From Nocardioides renjunii (GTDB lineage Bacteria > Actinomycetota > Actinomycetes > Propionibacteriales > Nocardioidaceae): a DNA stretch of 64,000 nucleotides. The stretch is from positions 1,798,001-1,862,000 of the forward strand of contig NZ_CP141058.1 in NCBI RefSeq assembly GCF_034661175.1. Direction: 5' to 3'. The notes below the pieces were generated by a model that searched no databases, was not told the origin of the DNA, and was given only the letters and a program-made list of their open reading frames with translations. This document shows positions 46,584 through 55,663 of this stretch, one piece after another; positions within the stretch are counted from its first letter, which is position 1; every line of letters begins with the position of its first letter. A program made the position numbers and the translations under genes.

Positions 46584-47555
46584 TCAGTCCTCCACCACTT
46601 GCCGGTGGGGCCGGCCGGGGTCGTCGTACGCCGGCTCGGCCTCGCCGGCGCGCAGGGCCTCCAGCTGCGCGCACACCGCCAGGCCGTAGAACATCGAGAT
46701 GGACGACAGCAGGCTCCACAGCAGCAGGGCGAACACGCCCGCGAGCGGGCCGTAGGTGCTGCTGAAGGAGCCGCTGGCGTTGACGTACGCCGCGAGCCCG
46801 GCCGCGGCCGCCATGCTTCCGAGCACGGTGATGGCCGACCCCAGCGCGAGCCAGGAGAGGGCGGGCTGGCGGCGTCGCGGCGCGTGGTCGAAGAGGATCG
46901 CGATGACGGCGACGAGCGCCAGCAGGCCCAGGGGCCAGCGGCACCACTCCCACGCCAGCCGCGCGCCCTCCGACCAGCCGTACTCGTCGACCATCGCGTC
47001 GCCGAACGCGCCGCCCGCGACCAGGGCGAGGAAGCCCAGCCCGAGCGGGCCCGCGAGCAGGGCGGTGAAGACGGCGGCGCGGCCGTACTTGTGCAGGGCG
47101 GGGCGGTCGCGCCGGATGCCGTAGATGCGATTGCCGCCGCGCTCGACCTGCGCCATCGCCGTGGTCATCGAGAACAGGGCGAACACCAGGCCGAACGCGA
47201 GCGCCACCTCGCCGGCACCCTCCGAGCCGCTGGTCAGGGCCTGCACGAAGGCGTCGTCGTCGCCGCTGGTCGGGGAGACGGCGTTGACGGTCGCGGCGAC
47301 CACGGCGGCGGGCCGGTCGTCGTCGATGTCGGCGGCGAGCCCCATGACGGCCAGCAGGAACGGCACCACGGCGAGGCAGGTCTGCAGGGCGAGGGCACGG
47401 CTGTTGGTGAAGCCGTCGCCGTAGCGGAACCGGACGAACGACTCGACGAGGATGCGGCGCAGGCCGTGCTGGCGCGCGAGGTGCCAGGCGTCCTCGGCAT
47501 CGAGCTCGTCGCCGTCCATCTCGGTCGTCACCGGGACGGTGCGGGCCGTGGTCAT
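46584..47555 (-). CDS. YihY/virulence factor BrkB family membrane protein
   Basis: The 323-residue protein has a soluble N-terminus, a segment FRYGDGFTNSRALALQTCLA typical of YihY proteins, and six predicted transmembrane helices ending in LLWSLLSSISMFYGLAVCAQ. The family is widespread; export or envelope functions have been suggested but none is settled. TAGGGT lies 6 bases before the ATG at 47555. The gene ends 23 bp from the hairpin array. Confidence 0.9.
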   Translation of the reverse strand: MTTARTVPVTTEMDGDELDAEDAWHLARQHGLRRILVESFVRFRYGDGFTNSRALALQTCLAVVPFLLAVMGLAADIDDDRPAAVVAATVNAVSPTSGDDDAFVQALTSGSEGAGEVALAFGLVFALFSMTTAMAQVERGGNRIYGIRRDRPALHKYGRAAVFTALLAGPLGLGFLALVAGGAFGDAMVDEYGWSEGARLAWEWCRWPLGLLALVAVIAILFDHAPRRRQPALSWLALGSAITVLGSMAAAAGLAAYVNASGSFSSTYGPLAGVFALLLWSLLSSISMFYGLAVCAQLEALRAGEAEPAYDDPGRPHRQVVED

Positions 47556-47604
47556 TGCCGCACCCTATGCGGGGGCGGGGTGGGGATCGCCGGTCAGGAT
47601 CGGC

Positions 47605-48093
47605 TCAGCCGAGCACCCGCTGCAGCCACGCCACGTCGATCCACCGGTCGTGCTTGCGCCCCACCTCGCGCATGGTGCCGACGTCCTCGAAGCCGCACGC
47701 CCGGTGCAGGGCCAGGCTCGCCGGGTTGGGCAGGGCGACGGCGGCGACGACGAGGTGGACGCCGTCGTCGGCCAGGTGCGCCAGCAGGGCGTCGTACAGC
47801 GCCCGGCCGATGCCGGCGCCCTGGTGCCCCGGCGCGACGTAGACGGTGCTCTCGCGGGTGTGGCGGTAGGCCGGCTTGGGCCGGAACGGCGACGAGGTGG
47901 CGTAGCCGGCCACACCGCCGTCGTGCTCGGCGACCAGGAAGTGGTCGCCGGTGCCGGTCGCGGCGAGCCGCTCCTCCCACGGCGCCGTCGGACGCCCTTC
48001 GAGGTCGAAGGTCGCGTGGCCCTCGCGCGCCTCCCTCGCGTAGATCGCGGCGACCGCGGGCAGGTCGGCGGGAAGTGCGCGACGGATGTCCAT
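47605..48093 (-). CDS. GNAT family N-acetyltransferase (phosphinothricin acetyltransferase-like)
   Basis: This 162-residue enzyme has MDIRRALPADLPAVAAIYA, the acetyl-CoA loop motif VAPGHQGAGIGRALYDALL near residue 90 and the C-terminal LHRACGFEDVGTMREVGRK, all typical of the Pat/Bar group that acetylates phosphinothricin-like amines or methionine sulfone. Native substrates of most relatives are unknown. The start at 48093 is supported by GACAAT 7 bases upstream; ATG at 48102 is an alternative. Confidence 0.88.
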   Translation of the reverse strand: MDIRRALPADLPAVAAIYAREAREGHATFDLEGRPTAPWEERLAATGTGDHFLVAEHDGGVAGYATSSPFRPKPAYRHTRESTVYVAPGHQGAGIGRALYDALLAHLADDGVHLVVAAVALPNPASLALHRACGFEDVGTMREVGRKHDRWIDVAWLQRVLG

Positions 48094-48136
48094 TCCCCGC
48101 ATTGTCCTCGGCGGTGTGGCTGGTTGGATGGCGGGC

Positions 48137-48667
48137 ATGAGCATCACGCCCGACACCAAGGACTGGACCTGGGTCCTCGAGAGGCCGTGCACGGAGTGCG
48201 GCTTCGACCCCGCCGTCCAGGGGCTCGCGGACCTTCCCCGCCTCGTCCGCGACACGGCGACGACCTGGTTGCAGGTGCTCGCGCGCCCCGACGTGGCCGC
48301 TCGCCCGGCCCCGGACGTGTGGTCGCCGCTGGAGTACGGCTGCCACGTCCGCGACGTCCACGCGCTGTTCGGCCAGCGCCTGCACCTCATGCTCGAGCAG
48401 GACGAGCCGACCTTCGCCAACTGGGACCAGGACGCCACCGCGGTCGAGCGCGACTACGCCGCGCAGGACCCCGACGTGGTCGCCGCCGAGCTGGTGGAGG
48501 CGGCCGGCGCCGTCGCCGGCACCTACGCCACCGTCACCGACGCGACCAGGGGACGTCGCGGCGTGCGGTCCAACGGCGACGTCTTCACCGTCGAGACGCT
48601 CGGCAGCTACCACCTGCACGACGTCGTCCACCACCTGCGCGACGTGGGCGTGGTGCCGCCCTGGTGA
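48137..48667 (+). CDS. DinB family protein
   Basis: The 176-residue protein matches the DinB/YfiT-like four-helix bundle with a metal-binding histidine pattern: WSPLEYGCHVRDVHALF near residues 70-85 and GSYHLHDVVHHLRDV near the C-terminus. Family members are thiol-dependent enzymes or have unknown function. Its stop overlaps the GTG start of the methyltransferase gene by four bases (GTGA), so the two are coupled. Confidence 0.85.
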   Translation: MSITPDTKDWTWVLERPCTECGFDPAVQGLADLPRLVRDTATTWLQVLARPDVAARPAPDVWSPLEYGCHVRDVHALFGQRLHLMLEQDEPTFANWDQDATAVERDYAAQDPDVVAAELVEAAGAVAGTYATVTDATRGRRGVRSNGDVFTVETLGSYHLHDVVHHLRDVGVVPPW

Positions 48668-49281
48668 ACGAGACCGTCCGCGCCTACGACCTCGACGCCG
48701 CGGCGTACGCCGCCCACGCGCCGCCGGTGCCCGACGCCGTCCGCGCCGACCTCGAGGCGCTCGCCGCCGCGACCGGCGAGGGCGCCCGGGTGCTCGAGGT
48801 GGGCTCGGGTGCCGGCCGCGACGCACTGCTGATGGAGCAGCTCGGGCTCGCCGTGCGCCGCACCGACGTGACCCCCGCCTTCGTCGACCTCCTGCGCGGG
48901 CAGGGCCACACCTGCGACCTGCTGGACCCGCTCACCGACGACCTCGCTGCGCCTGAGGGTCCCTACGACGCCGTGTGGGCCAACGCGTCGCTCCTGCACG
49001 TGGCGCGCGACGACCTGGGCGCCGTCCTCGCCCGGCTGGCCGCCGTCACCCGTCCGGCCGGCATCCTGCGGATGTCGGTCAAGGAGGGCGACGGCGACGG
49101 CTGGTCGACGCACGGGTCGATCCGGCTCCCGCGTCACTTCACCTACTGGCGCGCCGGACCGCTGGCGCAGGTCGCCGCTGCCGCCGGCTGGTCGGAGGTG
49201 TCGGTGTGCTCCGGCATCCCCGGCACGCGGGGCGAGGCCTGGTTGGCGCTGTCGGCGCGGCGTGGTCAGGTGGTCGCATGA
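48664..49281 (+). CDS. class I SAM-dependent methyltransferase
   Basis: The 205-residue protein has the SAM-binding motif VLEVGSGAGRDALLME near residues 43-58, followed by the acidic residue in RRTDVTPAF, and motif III-like GPYDAVWANASLLHV. It starts with GTG overlapping the DinB-like stop codon and its stop overlaps the DUF3046 ATG. Small or DNA-independent substrates are likely; the real one is unknown. Confidence 0.9.
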   Translation: MNETVRAYDLDAAAYAAHAPPVPDAVRADLEALAAATGEGARVLEVGSGAGRDALLMEQLGLAVRRTDVTPAFVDLLRGQGHTCDLLDPLTDDLAAPEGPYDAVWANASLLHVARDDLGAVLARLAAVTRPAGILRMSVKEGDGDGWSTHGSIRLPRHFTYWRAGPLAQVAAAAGWSEVSVCSGIPGTRGEAWLALSARRGQVVA

Positions 49282-49472
49282 GGCACACCGAGTTCTGGGC
49301 GCGGCTCGACGCGGCGCTGGGCCGCGACTACTCCCGCACGTGGGCGGAGCTGACCGTCGTGCGCGACCTCGACGGCCGCACCACGCAGGAGGCGCTGGAC
49401 GCCGGCGTGCCGCCCAAGCAGGTGTGGGCGGCCGTGTGGCGCCAGCTGGAGCTCCCCGCGAGCGAGCGGTGA
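49278..49472 (+). CDS. DUF3046 family small protein
   Basis: This 64-residue protein (MRHTEFWARLDAALG start; ending VWRQLELPASER) matches DUF3046, a small actinobacterial family almost always encoded just upstream of recA. Function unknown. It overlaps both neighbours by four bases. Here an MFS gene separates it from recA. Confidence 0.9.
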   Translation: MRHTEFWARLDAALGRDYSRTWAELTVVRDLDGRTTQEALDAGVPPKQVWAAVWRQLELPASER

Positions 49473-50725
49473 GCAGCCGCGTCGGGACCGACCTCGACCT
49501 CGAGGCCGTCCAGCGCCGCACCGTCCGCACGCTCGTCGTCGCCCAGGCGGTCGGCGCGGTCGGCGTCACCATCGGGGTCGCGACCGCCTCGCTGCTGGCC
49601 CGCGACATCTCCGGCAGCGAGACGATGGCGGGGCTGGCGCAGACCTTCCAGGTCCTCGGCACCGCCGCGGCGGCGTACGCCCTCGCGCGGGTCATGCGAC
49701 GGCGCGGTCGGCGCGTGGGGATCACCCTGGGCTACCTCGCGGGTGCCACGGGTGCCGTCCTCGCCGTCGTCGCGGGCGTGGTCGACTCCATGCTCGTGCT
49801 GCTGGGCGGCGCGCTGCTGCTCGGGGCGACGTCCGCGGTCAACAGCGGCTCCCGCTACGCCGCCACCGACCTGGCCGCCGAGGAGCACCGCGCCCGGGCG
49901 CTGTCCGTGGTCGTCTGGGCCACGACGATCGGCGCCGTCGCCGGGCCCAACCTCGTCGGGGTCGGCGGTGCGACGGCGCGCCGGCTCGACATCCCCGAGC
50001 TCACCGGCGGCTTCGCGATCGGGGCGGTCGTCCTGGTCCTGGCGGCCGGGTGGGTGTGGCTGCGGCTGCGGCCCGACCCACTGCTCCTGGCCCAGCACAC
50101 GGCGGGCGTGGTGCCGGCCGACGGGCCGGAGCCACGCGGCCGCTTGTGGGGACGCTTCGTCGCCGTGGTCCGCGACGTCCCCGCCGTCGGCGCCGCGGTG
50201 GTGGCGATGGCGTGCGCGCACGCGGCGATGGTGACGGTGATGATCATGACGCCGCTGCACATGGAGCACGGCGGGGCGCACCTCGAGGTGATCGGCTTCG
50301 TAATCTCCATCCACGTGCTCGGGATGTTCGCGTTCTCCCCCCTCGTGGGGTGGGCCGCCGACCGTCGCGGCCGCTCGGCGGTCCTGGTGTCCGGGGGAGT
50401 GGTCCTGCTGGTCTCGCTCGCGCTGTGCGGGCTCTCGCCCGAGGGCTCGTCGTGGCAGATCTTCGCCGGGCTGTTCCTGCTCGGGGTCGGCTGGTCGTGC
50501 GCCACCGTCGCCGCCTCGACGGTGATCGCCGACCGCACGCCGATCGAGGCGCGCACCGACGTGCAGGGCACCTCCGACATGGCCATGGCCCTCACCGCGG
50601 CCGGCGGCGGCGGGCTCGCCGGGGTCATCGTGGGCGCGCTCGGTTACCCGGCGCTGGCGCTGTTCGCGGCGCTGCTGGCGGGCGCGGTCGTGGTGGCAGG
50701 GCGGCTGACCCGCGCACCGGCCTGA
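49469..50725 (+). CDS. major facilitator superfamily transporter
   Basis: The 418-residue protein has twelve predicted transmembrane helices. The start is GTG at 49469, overlapping the DUF3046 stop. The MFS loop motif between helices 2 and 3 appears as ARVMRRRGRRVG and again between helices 8 and 9 as GWAADRRGRSAV. It is probably a drug or metabolite exporter; the substrate is unknown. It lies between DUF3046 and recA. Confidence 0.93.
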   Translation: MSSRVGTDLDLEAVQRRTVRTLVVAQAVGAVGVTIGVATASLLARDISGSETMAGLAQTFQVLGTAAAAYALARVMRRRGRRVGITLGYLAGATGAVLAVVAGVVDSMLVLLGGALLLGATSAVNSGSRYAATDLAAEEHRARALSVVVWATTIGAVAGPNLVGVGGATARRLDIPELTGGFAIGAVVLVLAAGWVWLRLRPDPLLLAQHTAGVVPADGPEPRGRLWGRFVAVVRDVPAVGAAVVAMACAHAAMVTVMIMTPLHMEHGGAHLEVIGFVISIHVLGMFAFSPLVGWAADRRGRSAVLVSGGVVLLVSLALCGLSPEGSSWQIFAGLFLLGVGWSCATVAASTVIADRTPIEARTDVQGTSDMAMALTAAGGGGLAGVIVGALGYPALALFAALLAGAVVVAGRLTRAPA

Positions 50726-50770
50726 CCCGCCCCCGACCGGGTGGGCGACACGCCGGGCCGGGAGCCACCG

Positions 50771-50786
50771 TCGAACACCTGTTCGG
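50771..50786. promoter_or_regulatory. LexA (SOS) box of recA
   Basis: TCGAACACCTGTTCGG matches the actinobacterial consensus TCGAAC-N4-GTTCGA except for the last base. It lies 137 bp before the recA start, followed by TACTGT (50789-50794), a possible -10. This fits DNA-damage induction of recA. Confidence 0.85.
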
Positions 50787-50794
50787 GCTACTGT

Positions 50795-50831
50795 CTGTCC
50801 ACAGGTACGACGAGGGGCGAGGTTGTCCACA
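50795..50831 (+). promoter_or_regulatory. two DnaA-box-like sites in the recA leader
   Basis: CTGTCCACA (50795-50803) and TTGTCCACA (50823-50831) are 28 bp apart in the same orientation. TTGTCCACA equals the high-GC actinobacterial DnaA-box consensus. They could tie recA expression to DnaA or be chance. Confidence 0.4.
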
Positions 50832-50922
50832 GCGTCGGCCGTCCTGATCAGGGGCTGTCGGTGGCTCGCCCTAGCGTCGAAGACGTACCTCACACATCAC
50901 GACGAGAGAACGGGACACAGCA

Positions 50923-51975
50923 ATGGCTGGTGCAGACCGCGAGAAGGCCCTCGACGCCGCGCTCGCACAGGTGGAGAAGCAGTTCGGCAAGGGCTCGGTC
51001 ATGCGACTGGGCGACGAGACGCGTGCCCCGCTCGAGGTGATCCCCACCGGGTCGATCGCCCTCGACGTGGCCCTCGGCCTCGGCGGCCTGCCCCGCGGGC
51101 GCGTCGTGGAGATCTACGGTCCGGAGTCCTCCGGAAAGACGACGGTCGCCCTGCACGCGGTGGCCAGCGCCCAGGCGGCCGGCGGCATCGTCGCCTTCAT
51201 CGACGCCGAGCACGCGCTCGACCCCGACTACGCGAAGAACCTCGGCGTCGACACCGACGCGCTGCTGGTGTCCCAGCCCGACTCCGGTGAGCAGGCGCTC
51301 GAGATCGCCGACATGCTGATCCGCTCGGGCGCCCTGTCGCTCATCGTCATCGACTCCGTGGCCGCGCTCGTGCCCCGCGCGGAGATCGAAGGCGAGATGG
51401 GCGACAGCCACGTCGGCCTCCAGGCCCGCCTGATGAGCCAGGCGTTGCGCAAGATGACCGGTGCCCTCAACAACTCCGGCACCACCGCGATCTTCATCAA
51501 CCAGCTGCGCGAGAAGATCGGCGTGATGTTCGGCTCGCCCGAGACCACCACCGGTGGTCGCGCGCTGAAGTTCTACTCCTCGGTGCGCCTCGACGTGCGC
51601 CGCATCGAGACGCTGAAGGACGGCACCGACATGGTCGGCAACCGCACCCGCGTCAAGGTCGTCAAGAACAAGGTGGCCCCGCCGTTCAAGCAGGCCGAGT
51701 TCGACATCATGTACGGCAAGGGCATCAGCCGCGAGGGCGGCCTGATCGACGTCGGCGTCGAGGCGGGGATCATCCGCAAGGCAGGCGCCTGGTACACCTA
51801 CGAGGGCGACCAGCTCGGCCAGGGCAAGGAGAACTCGCGCAACTTCCTGCGCGACAACCCCGACCTCGCCAACGAGATCGAGAAGCTGATCCTCGAGAAG
51901 CTGGGTGTCATCCCGGCCGTCGACAAGCCGGCCGACGACCTGAGCGACGAGCCCATCGGGGTCGATGACTTCTGA
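50923..51975 (+). CDS. recA: recombinase RecA
   Basis: This is the ATP-dependent strand-exchange protein of homologous recombination and the co-protease for LexA. The 350-residue protein has Walker [10 protein letters not shown] near residue 68, [16 protein letters not shown] near 140, the L2-region [20 protein letters not shown] near 195 and an acidic C-terminal tail. No intein is present. The ATG at 50923 follows AACGGGA. A LexA box lies upstream. recX overlaps its 3' end by 11 bp. Confidence 0.99.
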   Translation: MAGADREKALDAALAQVEKQFGKGSVMRLGDETRAPLEVIPTGSIALDVALGLGGLPRGRVVEIYGPESSGKTTVALHAVASAQAAGGIVAFIDAEHALDPDYAKNLGVDTDALLVSQPDSGEQALEIADMLIRSGALSLIVIDSVAALVPRAEIEGEMGDSHVGLQARLMSQALRKMTGALNNSGTTAIFINQLREKIGVMFGSPETTTGGRALKFYSSVRLDVRRIETLKDGTDMVGNRTRVKVVKNKVAPPFKQAEFDIMYGKGISREGGLIDVGVEAGIIRKAGAWYTYEGDQLGQGKENSRNFLRDNPDLANEIEKLILEKLGVIPAVDKPADDLSDEPIGVDDF

Positions 51976-52720
51976 GTCGCGTCCCGCGCCCGACTGGGTC
52001 GGTGACGTCGGGCTCGGTGTCCGGGCGTGGGTGGGGGAGACCCCACCCACGCCGGCCGAGGCGTCTCCGGAGCGCTCCGCGGGCACCGCGGGCACCGGGC
52101 GCGGCAAGGGCGGCCGGAGCGGCAAAGGCGGCCGGAGCGGCAAGGGACGCACCCGGACGTGGGAGGAGCGGGAGGCCGCCCGGCTGGCCCGCGAGGAGGC
52201 GGCGGCCGCCGAGGTCGAGGCCAACCCGGAGGCCGTGGCACGCAAGATCCTCCTCGACACCCTCACGGGGCAGGCGCGCACCCGCCGGGAGCTGGCCGAC
52301 AAGCTGGCCAAGCGCGGGGTCCCCGACGACCTCGCCGCGGGGCTGCTCGACCGGTTCACCGAGGTCGGGCTGATCGACGACGGGGCGTTCGCGCGGCAGT
52401 GGGTCGAGAGCCGGCACCGCAGCCGTGGCCTCGCGCCCCGGGCCCTGGCCCAGGAGCTGCGTCGCAAGGGTGTCGACGACGAGGACACCAAGCTCGCGCT
52501 CGAGCAGATCGACGAGGCGGACCAGCGCCACGCCGCCCGTGAGCTGGTCGACAAGAAGCTGCGCTCCATGCGGGGGCTCGACACGCAGGCGGCGACGCGT
52601 CGGCTCGCCGGGATGCTCGCGCGCAAGGGCTACTCCGCGGGGCTGGCCTTCTCCGTGGTGCGCGAGGCGCTGCGCGAGAGCCACGACGAGGTCGACGACC
52701 TCGAGCCGCCCGACGTCTGA
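51965..52720 (+). CDS. recX: regulatory protein RecX
   Basis: RecX limits RecA filament growth. The 251-residue protein has a long actinobacterial N-terminal extension (about 90 residues, with a GGRSGK repeat and a charged helix) before the three-helix RecX repeats ([44 protein letters not shown]). It overlaps the 3' end of recA in a different frame, so translation is coupled. Confidence 0.95.
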   Translation: MTSESRPAPDWVGDVGLGVRAWVGETPPTPAEASPERSAGTAGTGRGKGGRSGKGGRSGKGRTRTWEEREAARLAREEAAAAEVEANPEAVARKILLDTLTGQARTRRELADKLAKRGVPDDLAAGLLDRFTEVGLIDDGAFARQWVESRHRSRGLAPRALAQELRRKGVDDEDTKLALEQIDEADQRHAARELVDKKLRSMRGLDTQAATRRLAGMLARKGYSAGLAFSVVREALRESHDEVDDLEPPDV

Positions 52721-52774
52721 GACGGGCCGGACCGCCACTTCCACCCCGCCGCCGGGCTCTGGTGGGATGGGTGG

Positions 52775-53263
52775 GTGAGCAACGAGCGCGAGGTCCTCAC
52801 CTACGAGCTGTTCGGCACGGCCACGCGCGAGCTGGCGCAGGAGGTCGCCGACTCCGGCTTCGAGCCCGACATCATCCTGGCCATCGCGCGGGGCGGCCTG
52901 GCGCTCGGCATGGGTCTCGGCTACGCCCTGGCCGTGAAGAACATCTCGGTCGTCAACGTCGAGTTCTACACCGGCGTGGACCAGCGCCTCGACGTGCCGA
53001 TCATGCTCCCGCCGACCCCGGCCGCCGTGGACCTCTCGGGCCTCAAGGTCCTCATCACCGACGACGTGGCCGACACCGGGCGCACCCTCGAGCTCGTGCA
53101 CGACTTCCTGCGCGGGCACGTCTCGGAGGCGCGCACCGTGGTGGTCTACGAGAAGCCGCAGTCGGTCATCAAGCCCGACTACTCCTGGCGTCAGACCGAG
53201 CGCTGGATCGACTTCCCGTGGTCCTCCCTGCCACCCGTGGTGCCCGGCCGCCTGGCGCACTGA
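52775..53263 (+). CDS. phosphoribosyltransferase family protein
   Basis: The 162-residue protein has the PRPP-binding motif VLITDDVADTGRTL near residues 92-105 and the hood-type EFYTGVDQRLDVP segment. It resembles xanthine/hypoxanthine phosphoribosyltransferases of the Gpt-like group used in purine salvage, though the exact base is not clear. It begins with GTG at 52775. Confidence 0.88.
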   Translation: MSNEREVLTYELFGTATRELAQEVADSGFEPDIILAIARGGLALGMGLGYALAVKNISVVNVEFYTGVDQRLDVPIMLPPTPAAVDLSGLKVLITDDVADTGRTLELVHDFLRGHVSEARTVVVYEKPQSVIKPDYSWRQTERWIDFPWSSLPPVVPGRLAH

Positions 53264-53268
53264 CGCCG

Positions 53269-53976
53269 GTGGACCGCACGACCGTCCGGGTCCGGGCCGA
53301 CGACGACGAGCTCGTCGACGCGGTGCTCTCCGGGGAGTCGTGGGCCGCGGCCGCCCGGCGCATCGCCGCGCCGACGGGGAGGACGCCGGTCGCCACGGAC
53401 CTGTCCGGGGCGGTCAAGGAGTTCGTCGTCGACCGCGACGTCACCGTCGACCTGCGGGCGATGACCCGCGGCGACCTGCCACTGCTCGCGCGGTGGCTCG
53501 CCTCGCCCCACGTGCTGCGGTGGTGGCACGCCGACGGCGAGCCGACCCGGGAGCGGGTCGCGGCGGCGTACGGACCACGCATCGACGGCGCGACACCGAC
53601 CCGGCTGTGGGTCGTCGAGGTCAACGGTCGCTCGATCGGCTTCGTCCAGGACTACCGCATCGGCGACCACCCCGGGTTCGCGCTGCTCACCGCGCGGCCG
53701 GAAGCCGTCGGCCTCGACTACGTCATCGGCGAGCCCGAGTGGGTCGGCCGCGGCCTCGGCCCCCGCGTCCTGTGGACCTGGATGCTGCGGGCGGTCGGCC
53801 GCTACCCGGACGTGGAGGAGCTGTTCGCGGCACCCGACCACCGCAACGCCGCCTCGCTGCGGGTCCTCGACAAGGTGGGGTTCGAGCGCGGGACGTGGTT
53901 CGACGAGCCGCAGGCCGACGGGAGTGTGGCCACCGTCGTCGGGTGCACCCTCGACGTCCGCCGCGTCCTGGGCTGA
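53269..53976 (+). CDS. GNAT acetyltransferase, AAC(6')-like
   Basis: The 235-residue protein has about 60 N-terminal residues of unknown role, then a GNAT domain close to the aminoglycoside 6'-N-acetyltransferase type (LARWLASPHVLRWWHADG, IGFVQDYRIGDHPGF, VIGEPEWVGRGLGPRVLWTW, NAASLRVLDKVGFERGTWF). The same fold serves siderophore or polyamine acetylation, so resistance is not proven. It starts with GTG 6 bp after the phosphoribosyltransferase gene. Confidence 0.87.
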   Translation: MDRTTVRVRADDDELVDAVLSGESWAAAARRIAAPTGRTPVATDLSGAVKEFVVDRDVTVDLRAMTRGDLPLLARWLASPHVLRWWHADGEPTRERVAAAYGPRIDGATPTRLWVVEVNGRSIGFVQDYRIGDHPGFALLTARPEAVGLDYVIGEPEWVGRGLGPRVLWTWMLRAVGRYPDVEELFAAPDHRNAASLRVLDKVGFERGTWFDEPQADGSVATVVGCTLDVRRVLG

Positions 53977-54011
53977 GGTGCAAGCCTCGGCGGGTGGGCC
54001 ATGATGTGCCC

Positions 54012-54866
54012 ATGACGACCTCCGCGATCGCCGACGCCGTACGCCTCGCCCCGGGGCGGGTGGACCTCACCGCCATCGAGACCGACGCGGCGCCGGGCTT
54101 CGACGGCAGCAAGTCCGACGGCAAGGCGGCCCTCGCCGCCATGGCGCCCGAGCTCGCCGACCTGCAGGAGCGGCTGTGGGCCGAGCGCACCGCCGGCTCC
54201 GAGCGTCGGGTGCTCGTCGTGCTGCAGGGGATGGACACCAGCGGCAAGGGCGGCGTGCTGCGCCACACCATCGGCCTCGTCGACCCGCAGGGCGTGCGCA
54301 TCACCAGCTTCAAGGCGCCGACGGAGGAGGAGCGCGCGCAGGACTTCCTGTGGCGCATCGAGAAGGGCCTGCCGGCTGCCGGATACATCGGCGTCTTCGA
54401 CCGCTCGCACTACGAGGACGTCCTCATCGCGCGGGTGCGCGGCTTCGCCGACCCCACGGAGGTCGAGCGCCGCTACGGCGCGATCAACGAGTTCGAGGCC
54501 CGCCTGGCCGACGAGGGTGTCGCCATCATCAAGTGCATGCTCCACATCGGTGCCGACGAGCAGAGGGCGCGGCTCGCCGAGCGCCTGGCCAACCCCGAGA
54601 AGCACTGGAAGTACAACCCTGGCGACCTCGACGAGCGCGCCCTGTGGCCGGCCTACCGGGAGGCCTACGAGGTCGCGCTCGAGCGCACCAGCACCGACGT
54701 CGCGCCGTGGCACGTCGTGCCCTCGGACAAGAAGTGGTTCCGCAACCTCGCGGTCGGCCAGCTGCTCCTCGACACCCTCCGCGGGCTCGACCTGCAGTGG
54801 CCGGAGGCGGACTTCGACGTCGCCGCGGAGCAGCAGCGCCTCGCCGAGGAGGCCCCGGTCCGGTGA
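54012..54866 (+). CDS. ppk2: polyphosphate kinase 2 family protein (class III-like)
   Basis: This enzyme uses polyphosphate to phosphorylate nucleotides. The 284-residue protein has Walker A GMDTSGKGG near residues 73-81, the lid-type SFKAPTEEERAQDFLWR near 100, and Walker B IGVFDRSHYEDVLIARV near 130. Its single domain and N-terminus match class III PPK2 enzymes, which can phosphorylate AMP and ADP; class I is the alternative. Its TGA overlaps the GTG start of the HipA-like kinase gene, so the two are coupled. Confidence 0.95.
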   Translation: MTTSAIADAVRLAPGRVDLTAIETDAAPGFDGSKSDGKAALAAMAPELADLQERLWAERTAGSERRVLVVLQGMDTSGKGGVLRHTIGLVDPQGVRITSFKAPTEEERAQDFLWRIEKGLPAAGYIGVFDRSHYEDVLIARVRGFADPTEVERRYGAINEFEARLADEGVAIIKCMLHIGADEQRARLAERLANPEKHWKYNPGDLDERALWPAYREAYEVALERTSTDVAPWHVVPSDKKWFRNLAVGQLLLDTLRGLDLQWPEADFDVAAEQQRLAEEAPVR

Positions 54867-55663
54867 GCGCCACCGCACGTCCCGGCGCCGCTCCCGCCGG
54901 GCTCCCGACCGTCGCGGTCACCCGCTACGTCACTCCGCTCCGCGAGGGCGGCAGCCTGCCCGGCGTCGTCGAGGGCGACGACCTCGGCACCTACGTCTGC
55001 AAGTTCCGCGGCGCGGGCCAGGGCGCCAAGGTGCTCGTCGCCGAGGTCGTGGTCAGCGGGCTCGCCACCCGGCTCGGCCTGCGCACCCCGCGGCTCGTCG
55101 TCCTCGACCTCGACCCCGAGCTCGCCCGCTACGAGGCGGACGAGGAGGTCCAGGACCTGCTCAACGCGAGCGTGGGGCTCAACCTCGGCATCGACTTCCT
55201 GCCCGGCTCCTTCGGCGTCGACGGCCAGGTCAGCGCGGCCGACGACGAGGGGGCCCGGGTGCTGTGGCTGGACGCGTTCACCGCCAACGTCGACCGCTCG
55301 TGGCGCAACCCCAACCTGCTGATGTGGCACGGCGACCTGTGGGTCATCGACCACGGCGCGTCGCTCTACTTCCACCACGGCTGGCGCTCGGGCGTCACCG
55401 ACCCGGCGAGGTTCGCAGCGCAGCCGTGGGACGTCGGCGGCCACGTCTTCGAGACCTGCACCCGGCGGGCGCGCGAGCTGGACGAGGAGCTGTCCGCCCT
55501 GCTCGGGCCGGAGGTGTTCACCGAGGTCCTGGCCGAGGTGCCCGACGTCTGGCTGGAGCCGGTCCCCGGCGCGGAGACCCCCGACGCGCTGCGGGCGGCG
55601 TACGTCGACTTCCTCACCGCCCGGCTCGGCACCCGGCAGTGGCTCCCGGAGGCGGCGTCGTGA
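54863..55663 (+). CDS. HipA-like kinase family protein
   Basis: The 266-residue protein has the HipA/CtkA-type kinase fold in shortened form. Lys47 in TYVCKFRG is the likely ATP-contact residue. Asp144-Arg145 in DAFTANVDRSWRNPN is the catalytic pair with Asn149/Asn151 nearby, and Asp163 in WVIDHGASLYF is the metal ligand. All are intact, so activity is expected. The HipA N-terminal subdomain and a HipB antitoxin are absent. It is coupled to ppk2 (4-bp overlap) and to the DUF3037 gene (1-bp overlap). The target is unknown. Confidence 0.85.
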   Translation: MSATARPGAAPAGLPTVAVTRYVTPLREGGSLPGVVEGDDLGTYVCKFRGAGQGAKVLVAEVVVSGLATRLGLRTPRLVVLDLDPELARYEADEEVQDLLNASVGLNLGIDFLPGSFGVDGQVSAADDEGARVLWLDAFTANVDRSWRNPNLLMWHGDLWVIDHGASLYFHHGWRSGVTDPARFAAQPWDVGGHVFETCTRRARELDEELSALLGPEVFTEVLAEVPDVWLEPVPGAETPDALRAAYVDFLTARLGTRQWLPEAAS

